A program made the position numbers and the translations under genes. This document shows, in pieces, positions 53,604 through 63,072 of a DNA stretch of 64,000 nt (its first letter is position 1; each line of letters begins with the position of its first letter). The notes beneath the pieces were generated by a model. It worked only from the letters and a program-made list of their open reading frames with translations. It was not told where the DNA came from and ran no database searches. The DNA comes from Streptomyces roseifaciens (GTDB taxonomy: Bacteria > Actinomycetota > Actinomycetes > Streptomycetales > Streptomycetaceae): NCBI RefSeq assembly GCF_001445655.1, contig NZ_LNBE01000002.1:806001-870000 (forward strand), in the 5' to 3' direction.

Positions 53604-54182
53604 CTGGAACCCCCGTTCAGCCAAAGTCGTGAAGCGGGCGGCCCCGGAACGCCGTTGTTCTGGGAGCCCCAGCCCCGCGCGGAGATTCACGCGCATCCGG
53701 TGGTGCCCGAGTGGGCCAGGCACCGTATATCCGCTGAATGCGGGGGCTTGTAAAAACTACTCCGAGACGGTAGCAAGCGCGGCGTGAACGCGCCTGTAAC
53801 TAAGGTCACAAGGGCACATGTTTCACGTTACACCGGCTGCATTGGGTCCCTTTTTGCGGATTCTGCCCGGGTGGTTTTTATATCGGTCGTCCGGTTTTTT
53901 GTTATGCCTTTACCGCCTGTAGGGCAGGTGTTGGTGGGCGGTTGCCGGGCGCCTTGCGGACCCGGGTGCCAGGCCCGTGGCCGTGGCCGGGTCCGGGCAA
54001 CCCCAGTGGGACCCCTATTTTTTCCGGGCCAAGACGCATCCTTAACGGAATCGATCTGGGGTGGTCGCCTTCCGGGGCGCCTTGTTAGCGTCGGCCGTGC
54101 AAATTGTTTTCTTTTCATTGCGTAATCCGGTACGGCCCGGGCGTGCATTTCTGCACGACGTCAGATGAGGGTGGAAAAAGAC
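53604..54182. promoter_or_regulatory. Divergent control region between LAL regulator and SDR-transporter operon
   Basis: About 580 bases, distinctly richer in A+T from 53790 to 54150 (TTTTTATAT, GGTTTTTTG, CTATTTTTTCC), as expected for promoters in this genome. It contains CAACCCC (53998-54004) and ACCCCTA (54011-54017), resembling the boxes before the PKS, and GTAAC...GTTAC arms around 53800-53838. No gene is apparent. Confidence 0.45.
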
Positions 54183-55055
54183 ATGAAGGACAAGGCTGGG
54201 CCGGCGTGCGGCGTCGTGCTGATGACCGGAACGTCGTCCGGGATCGGGCTGGCGTCCGCGGTCGCCGCCGCCGGGGCGGGGTTCACCGTCGTGGCGACGC
54301 TGCGCGACCCCGGGCGCGCCGACGCCCTGCGGACGGCCGCGAGCGAGGCGGGCGTCGAACTCGACGTCCGCCGCCTCGACATCACCGACGAGGCGTCCAT
54401 CGCCGGAACGGTGGCGGAGGTGCTGGCGGCGTACGGCCGGCTGGACGCGGTGGTGAACAACGCGGGCGTGGGAAGCGTCGGCACCCTGGAACTGCTGTCG
54501 ATGGAGCAGATCCGGGCCGCCTTCGAAGTCAACTTCTTCGGCACCATCGCGGTCACCCAGGCGGCCCTGCCCCACCTGAGGGCCAGCCGGGGCCGGCTGG
54601 TCACGGTCGGCAGCGCCTACGGGGTCGCCGGGCAGCCGTTCAACGAGCCCTACTGCGCCTCGAAGGGCGCGACGGAGGTGTACCTGGAGAGCCTGGCGCC
54701 CGTGGCCGCCGAGGTCGGAGTGAGGGTGTCCGTCATCGAGCCGGGCCCGGTGTCGTCGTCCTTCGTGGCCAACATCCCCGTCGACCGACCCGCGATGCTG
54801 GCCGGCGCCGGTGACTACGGGCCCGCCTTCCGCAACTACCTCCAGCACGTCCCCCGCATGATCGCCTCGGCGGTGCAGACCCCGCAGGAGGTCGCCGCGA
54901 TCGTGCTGGACGTACTGACCGACCCGGCGCCGCCGTTCCGCGTGCAGACCTCGCCGTTCTCGGAGGACTTCGTGGCCGGCAAGCTCGCCGACACCGACGG
55001 TGCAGCGGTGGTGTCCACCGCGCGGACATGGCTCGGCGCCACGCATGCCGAATGA
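54183..55055 (+). CDS. Short-chain dehydrogenase/reductase
   Basis: 290 residues, classical SDR: TGTSSGIG cofactor loop (15-22), NNAG (92-95), catalytic S144, Y157 and K161 in YCASK. The aspartate of RLDITD suggests the adenine pocket, but NAD/NADP preference cannot be fixed. It would interconvert a hydroxyl and a ketone on a small substrate. ATG 54183 is preferred over ATG 54165 on spacing to a GGTGGAAAA stretch. The next gene starts 11 bases before its stop, so it is translationally coupled to a transporter operon and may act on the transported compound or on the polyketide. Confidence 0.9.
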   Translation: MKDKAGPACGVVLMTGTSSGIGLASAVAAAGAGFTVVATLRDPGRADALRTAASEAGVELDVRRLDITDEASIAGTVAEVLAAYGRLDAVVNNAGVGSVGTLELLSMEQIRAAFEVNFFGTIAVTQAALPHLRASRGRLVTVGSAYGVAGQPFNEPYCASKGATEVYLESLAPVAAEVGVRVSVIEPGPVSSSFVANIPVDRPAMLAGAGDYGPAFRNYLQHVPRMIASAVQTPQEVAAIVLDVLTDPAPPFRVQTSPFSEDFVAGKLADTDGAAVVSTARTWLGATHAE

Positions 55056-56715
55056 CCGGAACGAGGGAGCCTGTCCCGTCCGCTCGCACAGGCTGCCCCG
55101 CATCGGCGCCGCCGTCGTGGCGGTTGCCGTGCTCGTCGCGGGCTGCGGTGCCGGCGGGCGGGCCGGTTCCGGTTCCGCCGCACCGGATGCCGGGGACACG
55201 CTGACCTTCGGCATCGACGCCGTGCCGGCCTGCTTCGACGTGCACGCCACCTCCGCCGACAGCGCGGCGGAGATCCAGCGCAACGTGCTGGACTCCCTGG
55301 TGTCCGAGGACGCCGGACACGGCTTCCACCCGTGGCTGGCCACGTCGTGGACGGTGTCGCCGGACTTCACCAGCTACACCTTCCACCTCCGGCACGGGGT
55401 GACGTTCACCGACGGCACTCCGTTCACCGCCGAAGCCGTGAAGGCCAACTTCGACCACATCGTCGCGCCCGGCACCAAGTCGCAGTACGCGGTGAACCTG
55501 ATGGGTCCCTACGCGGGCACCACCGTCGTCGACAGCCACACCGCGCGGGTCGACTTCTCCCGGCCGTTCGGGTCGTTCCTGCGCGCGGCGGGCACGCCCT
55601 ACCTCGGGTTCTACTCGCCGAAAGTGCTGGCCGAGCGCGCGGGCGAGCTGTGCGCGGGCGGGCCGGCGGACGTGGGGACCGGGCCGTTCGCCTTCACCCG
55701 CTACACCCAGGGCCAGAGCATCGTGCTGACCCGTAACCCCCGTTACGCCTGGGCGCCCGGCACGGCGGACCACCAGGGCCCGGCCCGCCTCCGCTCCGTG
55801 GTCCTGCGGATCCTCCCGGAGGACTCCACCCGGGTCGGGGCGCTGTCGAGTGGTCAGATCGACGGCGCCCGGAGCATCCCTCCGATCCGGGTCAAGACCC
55901 TGGAGGCGGACTCGAACCTGTCCCTGATGCGCAGGGACCAGCCCGGGGCGACCTACGGCATCCACCTGAACACGACCGCGGCGCCGCTCGACGACCAGCG
56001 GGTGCGCCTGGCCGTGCAGCAGGGCGTCAACGTCGGCCTCGACGTCGGAGCGGTCTACTTCGGCCAGTACGAGCGCTCCTGGGGCCCCTTGTCACCGGCC
56101 ACCCCGTTCTACGACCCGTCCCTCAACGGCTCCTTGCGGCACGATCCCGTGGCTGCCGGGCGCCTGCTCGACCAGGCGGGCTGGACCGGGCGCGACGCCC
56201 AGGGCTACCGCACCCGCGCCGGGCGGCGGCTGACCCTGTACTGGCCCGCCCTGCCCGCAGGCGCCGGCCGCCAGCAGCGCGGTCTGCTGGACCAGGCCGT
56301 GCAGGCCGACCTGGCCCGCATCGGCATCGAGGTGCTGCACCCGAACCTGACCGCCGGCGAATACAACGCGAAGCTGGCCGCGGGCAAGTACCACCTGTTC
56401 AGCGTCAGCTGGGCCGGGGCCGACCCGGACCTGCTGCGGCTGTTCTTCAACGGAGCGCACCGGCCGCCCGCCGGCACCGACGTGTCGCTCCTCGACGACG
56501 CCGCCGTGAACCGCAGCACCGACGCCGGCGCCGCCACCGCGGACCCGGCGGTGCGCGGTGCCGCCTACGCCGGGGCCCAGCAGCGGGTGCTGCGCCTCGG
56601 CGCCGTGCTCCCGCTCTACGTTCCCGCGTCCATCAACGGCTTCTCCCGCGACGTGCACGGCGTCGCCTTCGACGTGAACGCGTGGCTGATGTTCCACGGG
56701 GCCTGGAAGGCATGA
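55045..56715 (+). CDS. ABC transporter substrate-binding lipoprotein (peptide/nickel, SBP_bac_5 type)
   Basis: 556 residues from ATG 55045. The signal peptide ends in a lipobox LVAGC with lipidated C34, so the protein is anchored outside the membrane. The mature part has the family's landmarks: FHLRHGVTFTDGTPFTAEAVK, GTGPFAFTRY, LTRNPRYAW and AVQQGVN. Members bind oligopeptides, nickel chelates, opines or other small solutes. Residues defining the ligand cannot be read from sequence. It overlaps the SDR upstream (11 bases) and the permease downstream (ATGA). Confidence 0.92.
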   Translation: MPNDRNEGACPVRSHRLPRIGAAVVAVAVLVAGCGAGGRAGSGSAAPDAGDTLTFGIDAVPACFDVHATSADSAAEIQRNVLDSLVSEDAGHGFHPWLATSWTVSPDFTSYTFHLRHGVTFTDGTPFTAEAVKANFDHIVAPGTKSQYAVNLMGPYAGTTVVDSHTARVDFSRPFGSFLRAAGTPYLGFYSPKVLAERAGELCAGGPADVGTGPFAFTRYTQGQSIVLTRNPRYAWAPGTADHQGPARLRSVVLRILPEDSTRVGALSSGQIDGARSIPPIRVKTLEADSNLSLMRRDQPGATYGIHLNTTAAPLDDQRVRLAVQQGVNVGLDVGAVYFGQYERSWGPLSPATPFYDPSLNGSLRHDPVAAGRLLDQAGWTGRDAQGYRTRAGRRLTLYWPALPAGAGRQQRGLLDQAVQADLARIGIEVLHPNLTAGEYNAKLAAGKYHLFSVSWAGADPDLLRLFFNGAHRPPAGTDVSLLDDAAVNRSTDAGAATADPAVRGAAYAGAQQRVLRLGAVLPLYVPASINGFSRDVHGVAFDVNAWLMFHGAWKA

Positions 56716-57752
56716 TGGCAACGACACGTCAACCAGCACAGACCGCACCGGAACAGGCTGCACCGGCGCCGGCCCGGACCGCGCCGGCACGGGCCGGCGC
56801 GGCACGGGCAGGCGCTGCGGCACGGGCGGTGGGCAAGCGGCTGCTCGCGGCGGTCGCGGTAGTCTGGGGAGCGGCCACGCTGGGCTTCCTCGCCCTGCAG
56901 TCGCTGCCCGGCGACCCCGTGGACTGGTTGCTCGGGCCGAACACGATGGCGACGCCGGCGCTGCGTGAGCAAGTGCGCGCGGACTTCGGCTTCGACCGTC
57001 CCGTGCCGGTGCAGTACCTCGGCTACCTCAACGACCTCGCGCACGGCCGGCTGGGCGAGTCCTACCAGCTGCAGCAGCCCGTCGGCGAGCTGATCGGCAG
57101 CAGACTCTGGCCCACCGCAGAGCTGGCCGCGGCCGGTCTCCTGCTGGCCCTGCTGGCGGCCTCGCTGGCCGCGGTCGCCACCGCGGGCAGATCCCGGACC
57201 GTGCGGGGGGCGGTCTCCACCGCCGAGCTCGTCATCACCGCCGCACCGCAATTCTGGGTGGGCATCGTGCTGCTGAGCGTCTTCTCGTTCCAGCTGCGGA
57301 TCTTCCCGGTGGCGGGCGCGCGGGATCTGTCCGCGCTGGTGCTGCCCGCGATCACCCTGGCCCTCTCGGTCACCGGGATCCTCTCCCAGGTGCTCCGGGA
57401 GGGTCTGGAGACGGCCCTGGCCGAGCCGTTCGCGGTGACCGCGCGGGCCAGGGGGCTCAGCCGGACCGCCGTCCTGCTGCGGCACGCCTACCGTCACGCC
57501 GCGGTGCCGCTGATGACACTGACCGGCTGGCTGGTCGGCTCGCTGCTCGGCGGAGTCGTACCGGTGGAGACGGTCTTCGGCAGGCCCGGCATCGGAGCCC
57601 TGGTCCTGCAGGCCGTCACCACCCGCGACCTCCCCGTGATCATGGGCGTGATCGTGCTGTCCAGCGGGGTGTTCGTGGTGACCTCGGCCCTGGTGGACCT
57701 GCTGCACCTCGCCGTCGACCCCCGCGTCCGCGTCAAGGAGGCCGCCGCGTGA
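56712..57752 (+). CDS. ABC transporter permease (DppB/NikB-like)
   Basis: 346 residues. After an alanine/proline-rich N-terminus there are six hydrophobic segments, and the QSLPGDPVDWLLG and ARARGLSRTAVLLRHAYRHA motifs (the EAA-like loop that contacts the ATPase) are typical of DppB-type permeases. ATG 56712 overlaps the binding-protein stop (ATGA). It forms the translocation channel with the next gene product. Confidence 0.92.
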   Translation: MMATTRQPAQTAPEQAAPAPARTAPARAGAARAGAAARAVGKRLLAAVAVVWGAATLGFLALQSLPGDPVDWLLGPNTMATPALREQVRADFGFDRPVPVQYLGYLNDLAHGRLGESYQLQQPVGELIGSRLWPTAELAAAGLLLALLAASLAAVATAGRSRTVRGAVSTAELVITAAPQFWVGIVLLSVFSFQLRIFPVAGARDLSALVLPAITLALSVTGILSQVLREGLETALAEPFAVTARARGLSRTAVLLRHAYRHAAVPLMTLTGWLVGSLLGGVVPVETVFGRPGIGALVLQAVTTRDLPVIMGVIVLSSGVFVVTSALVDLLHLAVDPRVRVKEAAA

Positions 57753-58606
57753 GTACCTTGGACACCACCCCGGTGGGTGCCGCGCCCGCGAGAAGGACGA
57801 TCCGGCACCCCGCGAAGGCCGCCGTCGCCCTGTTGCCGGCCCTGATCGTCCTGGTGGCGATCGACCCCGGACTGTTCACCGGCACCGGCGCGAACGCGAC
57901 GGACCTGGCGCACGTGCTGCGCCCGCCGAGCACCGCGCACTGGTTCGGCACCGACCAGCTGGGGCGCGACGTCTTCACCCGGGTGCTGTACGGCACCCGG
58001 CCCGCACTGGTGCTCGGGGTGCTGGCCACCGGCCTGGCGGTCGTCTGCGGCGCCGCGCTCGGACTGCTGGCCGGGCTCGGCGGCCGCCTCCTCGACCAGG
58101 TCCTGATGCGCGTGACCGACGTGCTGCTGGCCCTCCCCTCGCTGCTGCTGGCACTGCTGGTCATCGCGGTCCTCGGGCCGGGCACGGTGAACGTGGCGGT
58201 CGCCGTGGCGATCCCGTTCGTCCCGCTCTACGCCCGGCTGGTCCGCGCCGAGGTGCTGGTGGTGCGCCGCTCGGGATACGTGGAGGCGGCCACCGCCCTC
58301 GGTCTGCGGCGGTCTGCCGTGATCGGCAGGCACATCGTGCCCAACGTGGTGAGCCCGCTGATCGTCTTCGCCATGGTGGGGTTCGGCACCTCGCTGCTGT
58401 ACTCGTCCGCCCTGAGCTTCTTCGGCCTCGGGGTGCAGCCGCCCACCGCCGACTGGGGCGCGATGCTCTCCGACGGCAAGGACGTGCTCGCCGTCGCCTG
58501 GTGGGTCGACGTCTTCCCCGGGGCGGCCGTGACCCTGACCGTGATCGCCGTGAACGTCGCCGGCCGCCGCCTGCGGTCGCGCTTCACCGGGAGGAATGAC
58601 CTGTGA
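57749..58606 (+). CDS. ABC transporter permease (DppC/NikC-like)
   Basis: 285 residues with an N-terminal OppC-like segment, the conserved HWFGTDQLGRDVFTRVLYG motif, and an EAA-like loop (VEAATALGLRRSAVIGRHIV). GTG 57749 overlaps the preceding stop (GTGA). It pairs with the DppB-like subunit. Confidence 0.93.
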   Translation: MSTLDTTPVGAAPARRTIRHPAKAAVALLPALIVLVAIDPGLFTGTGANATDLAHVLRPPSTAHWFGTDQLGRDVFTRVLYGTRPALVLGVLATGLAVVCGAALGLLAGLGGRLLDQVLMRVTDVLLALPSLLLALLVIAVLGPGTVNVAVAVAIPFVPLYARLVRAEVLVVRRSGYVEAATALGLRRSAVIGRHIVPNVVSPLIVFAMVGFGTSLLYSSALSFFGLGVQPPTADWGAMLSDGKDVLAVAWWVDVFPGAAVTLTVIAVNVAGRRLRSRFTGRNDL

Positions 58607-60441
58607 ACCCCGCCAGCCCACCGCACCTGGTCGTGGACGGCCTCGAGGTGGTGTTCGGCAAAGGTGCCGAACGCGTGCACGCCGTGCGCGGCGTCTCCTT
58701 CGACATCGGGCCGGGGGAGTGCCTCGCGCTCATCGGCGAGTCCGGATCCGGCAAGAGCGCCACCGCCCGCACGCTCGTCGGCCTGACCGGCGCCCGGGCC
58801 CGCGTCAGCGCCCGGCGGCTGGCCTTCCGCGATCTGGACCTGCTCGGACTCGACGAGTCGCGGTGGCGGACGGTACGCGGACGGCGCATCTCGCTGGTCC
58901 TGCAGGACGCCATGGCCGCCCTGGACCCGCTGCGCCGGGTCGGCGCGGAGGTCGCCGAGGCCGTACGCACCCACGACGACGTCCGGCGCCCCGCGGCACG
59001 GGCCCGGGTGCTCTCGCTGCTGGAGGACGTCGGTGTGCCGGAACCCGCCCGCCGCGCCCGACAGTACCCGCACGAGCTGTCCGGGGGCCTGCGGCAGCGG
59101 GCACTGATCGCGTCGGCCGTCGCCGGGCGTCCGGAACTGCTGGTCGCGGACGAGCCGACGACGGCACTGGACGCCACTGTCGCTGCCCAGGTCCTCGACC
59201 TCCTGGGTACCTTGCGGGCCTCCGGCATGGCGATCCTGCTCATCAGCCACGACCTGACCGTGGTGACCCGGGCCGCCGACCGCGTGGCCGTGATGCACGG
59301 CGGGCGGATCGTCGAGCGCGGGCCGACCGGGCAGGTCCTGCGCCACCCGCGGCACCCTTACACCCGGGCGCTGCTCGCGGCGGCTCCGACCGGAGAGAGC
59401 CGGGGCACCCGGTTGTCGGCAGCGGCCCCCGCCGGGCACACCCCCGAACCGGCCGGCTGCTCCTTCGCGGCCGGCTGCCCGGCCGCCGACGCGCGCTGCG
59501 CCCGCGAGCTGCCCGGGACGGCCGAAGCCGGCCCCGGACACGAGTTCGTGTGCTGGCACCCGCTGCCCCGGGTGACGGCCCCGCCCGTCCGGACGGTCAC
59601 GGCGGCCCCGCCGACGGGCCGGGTCCTCGTCGAGGCCGATCGCCTCACCAAGCGGTTCCGTTCCTCCGACGGGGACCTGCACGACGCCGTCCGCGAGGTC
59701 TCCTTCCAACTGCGCGCCGGCGAAGTGCTGGGGGTCGTCGGCGAGTCCGGATCCGGCAAGACCACCACCGCGCGCATGGTGCTGGGCCTGGAGGAGCCGG
59801 ACGGGGGATCGGTCCGCTTCGACGGGCAGCCCTGGAGCGGCATCCCCGAACGCCGCAGGCGGCAGCAGCGCCGGCGGATCCAGCAGATCCACCAGGACGC
59901 GCTGGGCTCGTTCGACCCCCGGCTCACCGTCGAGCGCCTGATCGGCCAGGCGGTGCCCCTGAAAGGTGCCGCGCGCCGCGCCCGGGTCGTGCAGCTGCTC
60001 GACCAGGTCGGCCTGCCGGCCGGCGTGCTGGGCAGACGGCCGCGGGAGCTCTCCGGCGGGCAGCGCCAGCGCGTCGACATCGCCCGGGCGCTCGCACCTG
60101 CCCCGGAGGTCATCGTGTGCGACGAGCCGGTGTCCGCGCTCGATGTGACGGTACAGGGGCAGATCCTCGATCTGCTGACCTCGCTGCAGCACGACCTCGG
60201 CGTCGCCATGCTGTTTATTTCCCACGACCTCGGCGTCATCCACCACATCAGCGACCGGATGCTGGTCATGCGCGGTGGCCGGGTGGTGGAGGCGGGGGCG
60301 GCGACCGAGGTGTTCGCCCGCCCGCGCGACCCGTACACCAAGGAACTGCTCTCCGCGACCGGGCGCCGTAGCGGCGACCCGCCCTCCGCGCCCGGCGCGC
60401 GAACGGTTCCGCCGACCAGCCCACGAGTGGAGTCCGCATGA
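58603..60441 (+). CDS. Fused dual ATPase of a peptide/nickel-type ABC transporter (DppD-DppF fusion)
   Basis: 612 residues containing two complete nucleotide-binding domains. First: GESGSGKS (45-52), LSGGLRQR (159-166), DEPTTALD (183-190). A cysteine-containing oligopeptide-transporter tail (GCSFAAGCPAADARC) separates it from the second: GESGSGKTT (K386), LSGGQRQR (~483), DEPVSALD (507). Fusion of the two ATPases in one chain is common in actinobacteria. GTG 58603 overlaps the permease stop, continuing the fully coupled operon. Confidence 0.95.
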   Translation: MNPASPPHLVVDGLEVVFGKGAERVHAVRGVSFDIGPGECLALIGESGSGKSATARTLVGLTGARARVSARRLAFRDLDLLGLDESRWRTVRGRRISLVLQDAMAALDPLRRVGAEVAEAVRTHDDVRRPAARARVLSLLEDVGVPEPARRARQYPHELSGGLRQRALIASAVAGRPELLVADEPTTALDATVAAQVLDLLGTLRASGMAILLISHDLTVVTRAADRVAVMHGGRIVERGPTGQVLRHPRHPYTRALLAAAPTGESRGTRLSAAAPAGHTPEPAGCSFAAGCPAADARCARELPGTAEAGPGHEFVCWHPLPRVTAPPVRTVTAAPPTGRVLVEADRLTKRFRSSDGDLHDAVREVSFQLRAGEVLGVVGESGSGKTTTARMVLGLEEPDGGSVRFDGQPWSGIPERRRRQQRRRIQQIHQDALGSFDPRLTVERLIGQAVPLKGAARRARVVQLLDQVGLPAGVLGRRPRELSGGQRQRVDIARALAPAPEVIVCDEPVSALDVTVQGQILDLLTSLQHDLGVAMLFISHDLGVIHHISDRMLVMRGGRVVEAGAATEVFARPRDPYTKELLSATGRRSGDPPSAPGARTVPPTSPRVESA

Positions 60442-62357
60442 CACCGCTGCGCCCGGCCGTCCTCGCCGTCGTCGGCGCCGGCCCCAAGGGAATCGGGGTG
60501 CTCGAACGCGTCTGCGCGAGCGCTCCGGAACTGCTCGGCGACCGCCGCCTCGTCGTACACCTCGTCGACCCCCACCCACCGGGCGGGGGCCGGGTCTGGC
60601 GCGACGACCAGTCGTCCCTGCTGCTCATGAACTCCAGAGCACAGGACGTCACCATGTTCACCGACGACACCGTGCAGTGCGAGGGGCCCACGCGGCCGGG
60701 CCCGTCGCTGGCGGAGTGGGTCGCACAGGTGCGGGCGGGAGAGCTGGACGCCGACGTCCCGCCCGACCTGGCGGAGGAGGTGCGCACGGGCACTCCCACG
60801 ACCTTCCACACACGGCGCCTGCAGGGCGCGTACCTGCGCTGGTGCTTCCGGCGGGTGCTGGACACCCGCCCCGCCACGGTCGAGGTGCGCGTGCACGTCA
60901 CCCAAGCCCTCGACCTTACCGAGGGGGACGGTGGCGAGCAGATGCTCGTGCTGCGGGACGAGCCGGAACCGCTGCGGGCCGATGCCGTCGTGCTCACCGT
61001 GGGGCACCTGGACGCCGAGCCCGGCGCATCCGGGCGCAAAACCGCGGAGTTCGCCCGCCGCCACGGCGGCAAGTACTACCCGCCCGCGTACACCGCCGAC
61101 GTCGACCTCTCGGACATAGCCCCCGGCGAGACCGTCCTGGTACGGGGCTTCGGCCTGGCGTTCATGGACCTGCTGGCGCTGCTCACCGAGGGCCGTGGCG
61201 GCCGGTTCGACAGCGCGAACGATGGCACCCTGACCTACCGTCCGTCCGGCGCCGAACCGATGCTGCACGTCGGCTCCCGCCGTGGCGTGCCCTACCGGCC
61301 GAAGGCCGGGTACGCGCTGCAGGGCGAACCCGCCCAGTTGCCCCGGTTCTTCACCCCCGAGAACATCGACCGGCTCGCGCGGCGGCCCGCCCCCGTACGG
61401 TTCTGGCCCGATCTGTGGCCGATGGTGGCCAAGGAGATCGGCTGGGGGTACTACACCGAGCTGTTCACCGGCCACCCGGAACGGGTACGGATGCCGTTCG
61501 AGGAGTTCGCCGAGCGCTACGCCGGGCCGTCCTGGGCGAGCGGTGAGATGACCGCCCTGCTGGAGGAGGCCGTGCCCGAGGCGCGCGACCGGCTTGACCT
61601 CGACCGGCTGGACCGCCCGCTCACCGGGCTCCGTGCCGCCGGCGGGCCGGCCGGACAGGTGCGCGCCCACGTCGAGGCGGTGCTGGCCCGGTGCGCCGAC
61701 CCGCAGTACAGCGCCGACCTCGGCGCCCTCACGGCGATGCTGTCGGTCTTCCGGCACATGTCGCTGGCCGCGGCCACCGGCAAGCTGGACGCCGCCTCCC
61801 AGGTCGAGGACGTCGACGGCTGGTGGTTCAGCTTCTTCAGCCATCTCGGCAGCGGCCCGCCCGCCCCGCGGCTGCGCGAGCTGCTCGCCCTGGAGCGTGC
61901 GGGGATCGTGTCGTTCGTCGGACCCGACATGCGGGTGGAGCCCGACGAGCGGGGCGGCCGCTTCCTCGGCGGCAGCCCGCTCGCGTCCGGAACGGTCGTG
62001 GCGGACACCCTCGTCGACGCCTGGCTGCCCGGACCGGACATCCAGCACACCACCAACCCCCTGGTGCGCGCCCTGCACCGCCGGGGCCGACTCGGCATGG
62101 AGGTGCTCACCGGCGGTGGCACGGTGCCGACCGGCCGCATCCACACCTCCGGCATCGGCGGCCGGGTCATCGACGGCGCCGGCGAGACTGATCCGCGGCT
62201 GTTCGCGCTGGGGCCGCACACCACCCTGCGCATCGCAGGTGCCTTCAGCAGGCCCCGCACGAACGCCTTGGGCTTCCGCGAGACCGACCTCGTGGCCCGG
62301 CAGGCCCTCGCGGTGCTGCGAGACGCACCCGTGACGGACGCCGTAGCGGCCTCCTGA
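60438..62357 (+). CDS. FAD/NAD(P)-binding protein (NAD_binding_9, YdhS-like)
   Basis: 639 residues. The N-terminal dinucleotide fold reads VVGAGPKGIGVLERV (about 11-25), followed by a VDPHPPGGGRVWR strand, typical of the NAD_binding_9/YdhS-like flavoprotein group. The internal motif VLTVGHLDAEPG resembles the second-strand turn of N-hydroxylating monooxygenases. Enzymatic role unknown: candidates are amine or amino-acid oxidation or N-hydroxylation. ATG 60438 overlaps the ATPase stop, which strongly implies the protein acts on, or makes, the compound handled by this transporter. Confidence 0.75.
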   Translation: MTPLRPAVLAVVGAGPKGIGVLERVCASAPELLGDRRLVVHLVDPHPPGGGRVWRDDQSSLLLMNSRAQDVTMFTDDTVQCEGPTRPGPSLAEWVAQVRAGELDADVPPDLAEEVRTGTPTTFHTRRLQGAYLRWCFRRVLDTRPATVEVRVHVTQALDLTEGDGGEQMLVLRDEPEPLRADAVVLTVGHLDAEPGASGRKTAEFARRHGGKYYPPAYTADVDLSDIAPGETVLVRGFGLAFMDLLALLTEGRGGRFDSANDGTLTYRPSGAEPMLHVGSRRGVPYRPKAGYALQGEPAQLPRFFTPENIDRLARRPAPVRFWPDLWPMVAKEIGWGYYTELFTGHPERVRMPFEEFAERYAGPSWASGEMTALLEEAVPEARDRLDLDRLDRPLTGLRAAGGPAGQVRAHVEAVLARCADPQYSADLGALTAMLSVFRHMSLAAATGKLDAASQVEDVDGWWFSFFSHLGSGPPAPRLRELLALERAGIVSFVGPDMRVEPDERGGRFLGGSPLASGTVVADTLVDAWLPGPDIQHTTNPLVRALHRRGRLGMEVLTGGGTVPTGRIHTSGIGGRVIDGAGETDPRLFALGPHTTLRIAGAFSRPRTNALGFRETDLVARQALAVLRDAPVTDAVAAS

Positions 62358-62404
62358 ATCCCCGAAGACGTCAGAAGAACGTTCTTGACCCGAAAGGCAG
62401 ACCC

Positions 62405-62791
62405 GTGATCCTCAAAACCTACTCCCGTGTACTCACCCCCAACATGGACGCCGCCTTGGCGGTCCTCGGCGAACTGGTCGGTGCCGAGCCTGACCTGCGG
62501 GTGCGGTTCCGCCGCTTCGACATCGCCTTCACCGGCGGCTTCTGCGTGTTGTCCGGGCCCCAGGAGGCGATGGACCGCTACCGCGGCACGGTCGGCCCGG
62601 TGATCGTCGACGACCTCGACGAGACCCGGGAGACGGTGCTGCGCCACGGCGCCGAGCTGACGATGCCGCCCTTCGAGGGCCCCGCCGGAATGGTCTTCCT
62701 GGCCCGCCACCCGGGCGGCGTCGAGTACGAATACCTTCAGTTCACGCCCGAACTGGGCAAGGCCGTTCTCGGAGAGGAGCACACCCCCTGA
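62405..62791 (+). CDS. VOC-superfamily (glyoxalase/bleomycin-resistance fold) protein
   Basis: 128 residues from GTG 62405, preceded by GAAAGGCAG. One beta-alpha-beta-beta-beta unit at each end (YSRVLTPNMDAALAVL; VFLARHPGGVEYEYLQF) makes the two-repeat VOC fold in its single-chain dimerising form. The N-terminal metal-binding histidine seen in glyoxalase I is not present, and E in VEYEY is retained, so a classical metalloenzyme is uncertain. It lies 47 bases after the flavoprotein and likely ends the operon. It may bind or detoxify the pathway's small molecule. Confidence 0.75.
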   Translation: MILKTYSRVLTPNMDAALAVLGELVGAEPDLRVRFRRFDIAFTGGFCVLSGPQEAMDRYRGTVGPVIVDDLDETRETVLRHGAELTMPPFEGPAGMVFLARHPGGVEYEYLQFTPELGKAVLGEEHTP

Positions 62792-62972
62792 CACGTCAGA
62801 GCCGGGGCCTGCGACGCCGACCAGGAACGAGCCGGTGCTGCACCACTGCCCTCTGCTCGCGTCTTCGACGCGTCCGCAGTTGAAGTGGGCCTGTAGGTCG
62901 TAGCAGTGCGGGGGGACCGGCGTGTGGCCCTTGCTCACCCTTTGCTGACCTGTTGGCTCTGGTCAGCCGCGG

Positions 62973-63068
62973 TGGAGCTAGTGGTTGATCTTGGCGTGCT
63001 CTGGCGGACTCTGGAGGTCGGTGGCGGTGCTGATGCTGACTTTCCTGATGTATCGTCAGCTAAATCGT
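62973..63068 (+). repeat. Long direct repeat, right copy
   Basis: This matches 20831-20935: 24 identical bases at the start, then ATGCTGACTTT, CTGATG, CGTCAG and TAAATCG near the end. The copy lacks about 11 bases present in the left one. It ends within a few bases of the Tn3 transposase relic. The DNA from 62792 to 62972 holds no recognisable gene. Confidence 0.8.
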
Positions 63069-63072
63069 TAAG

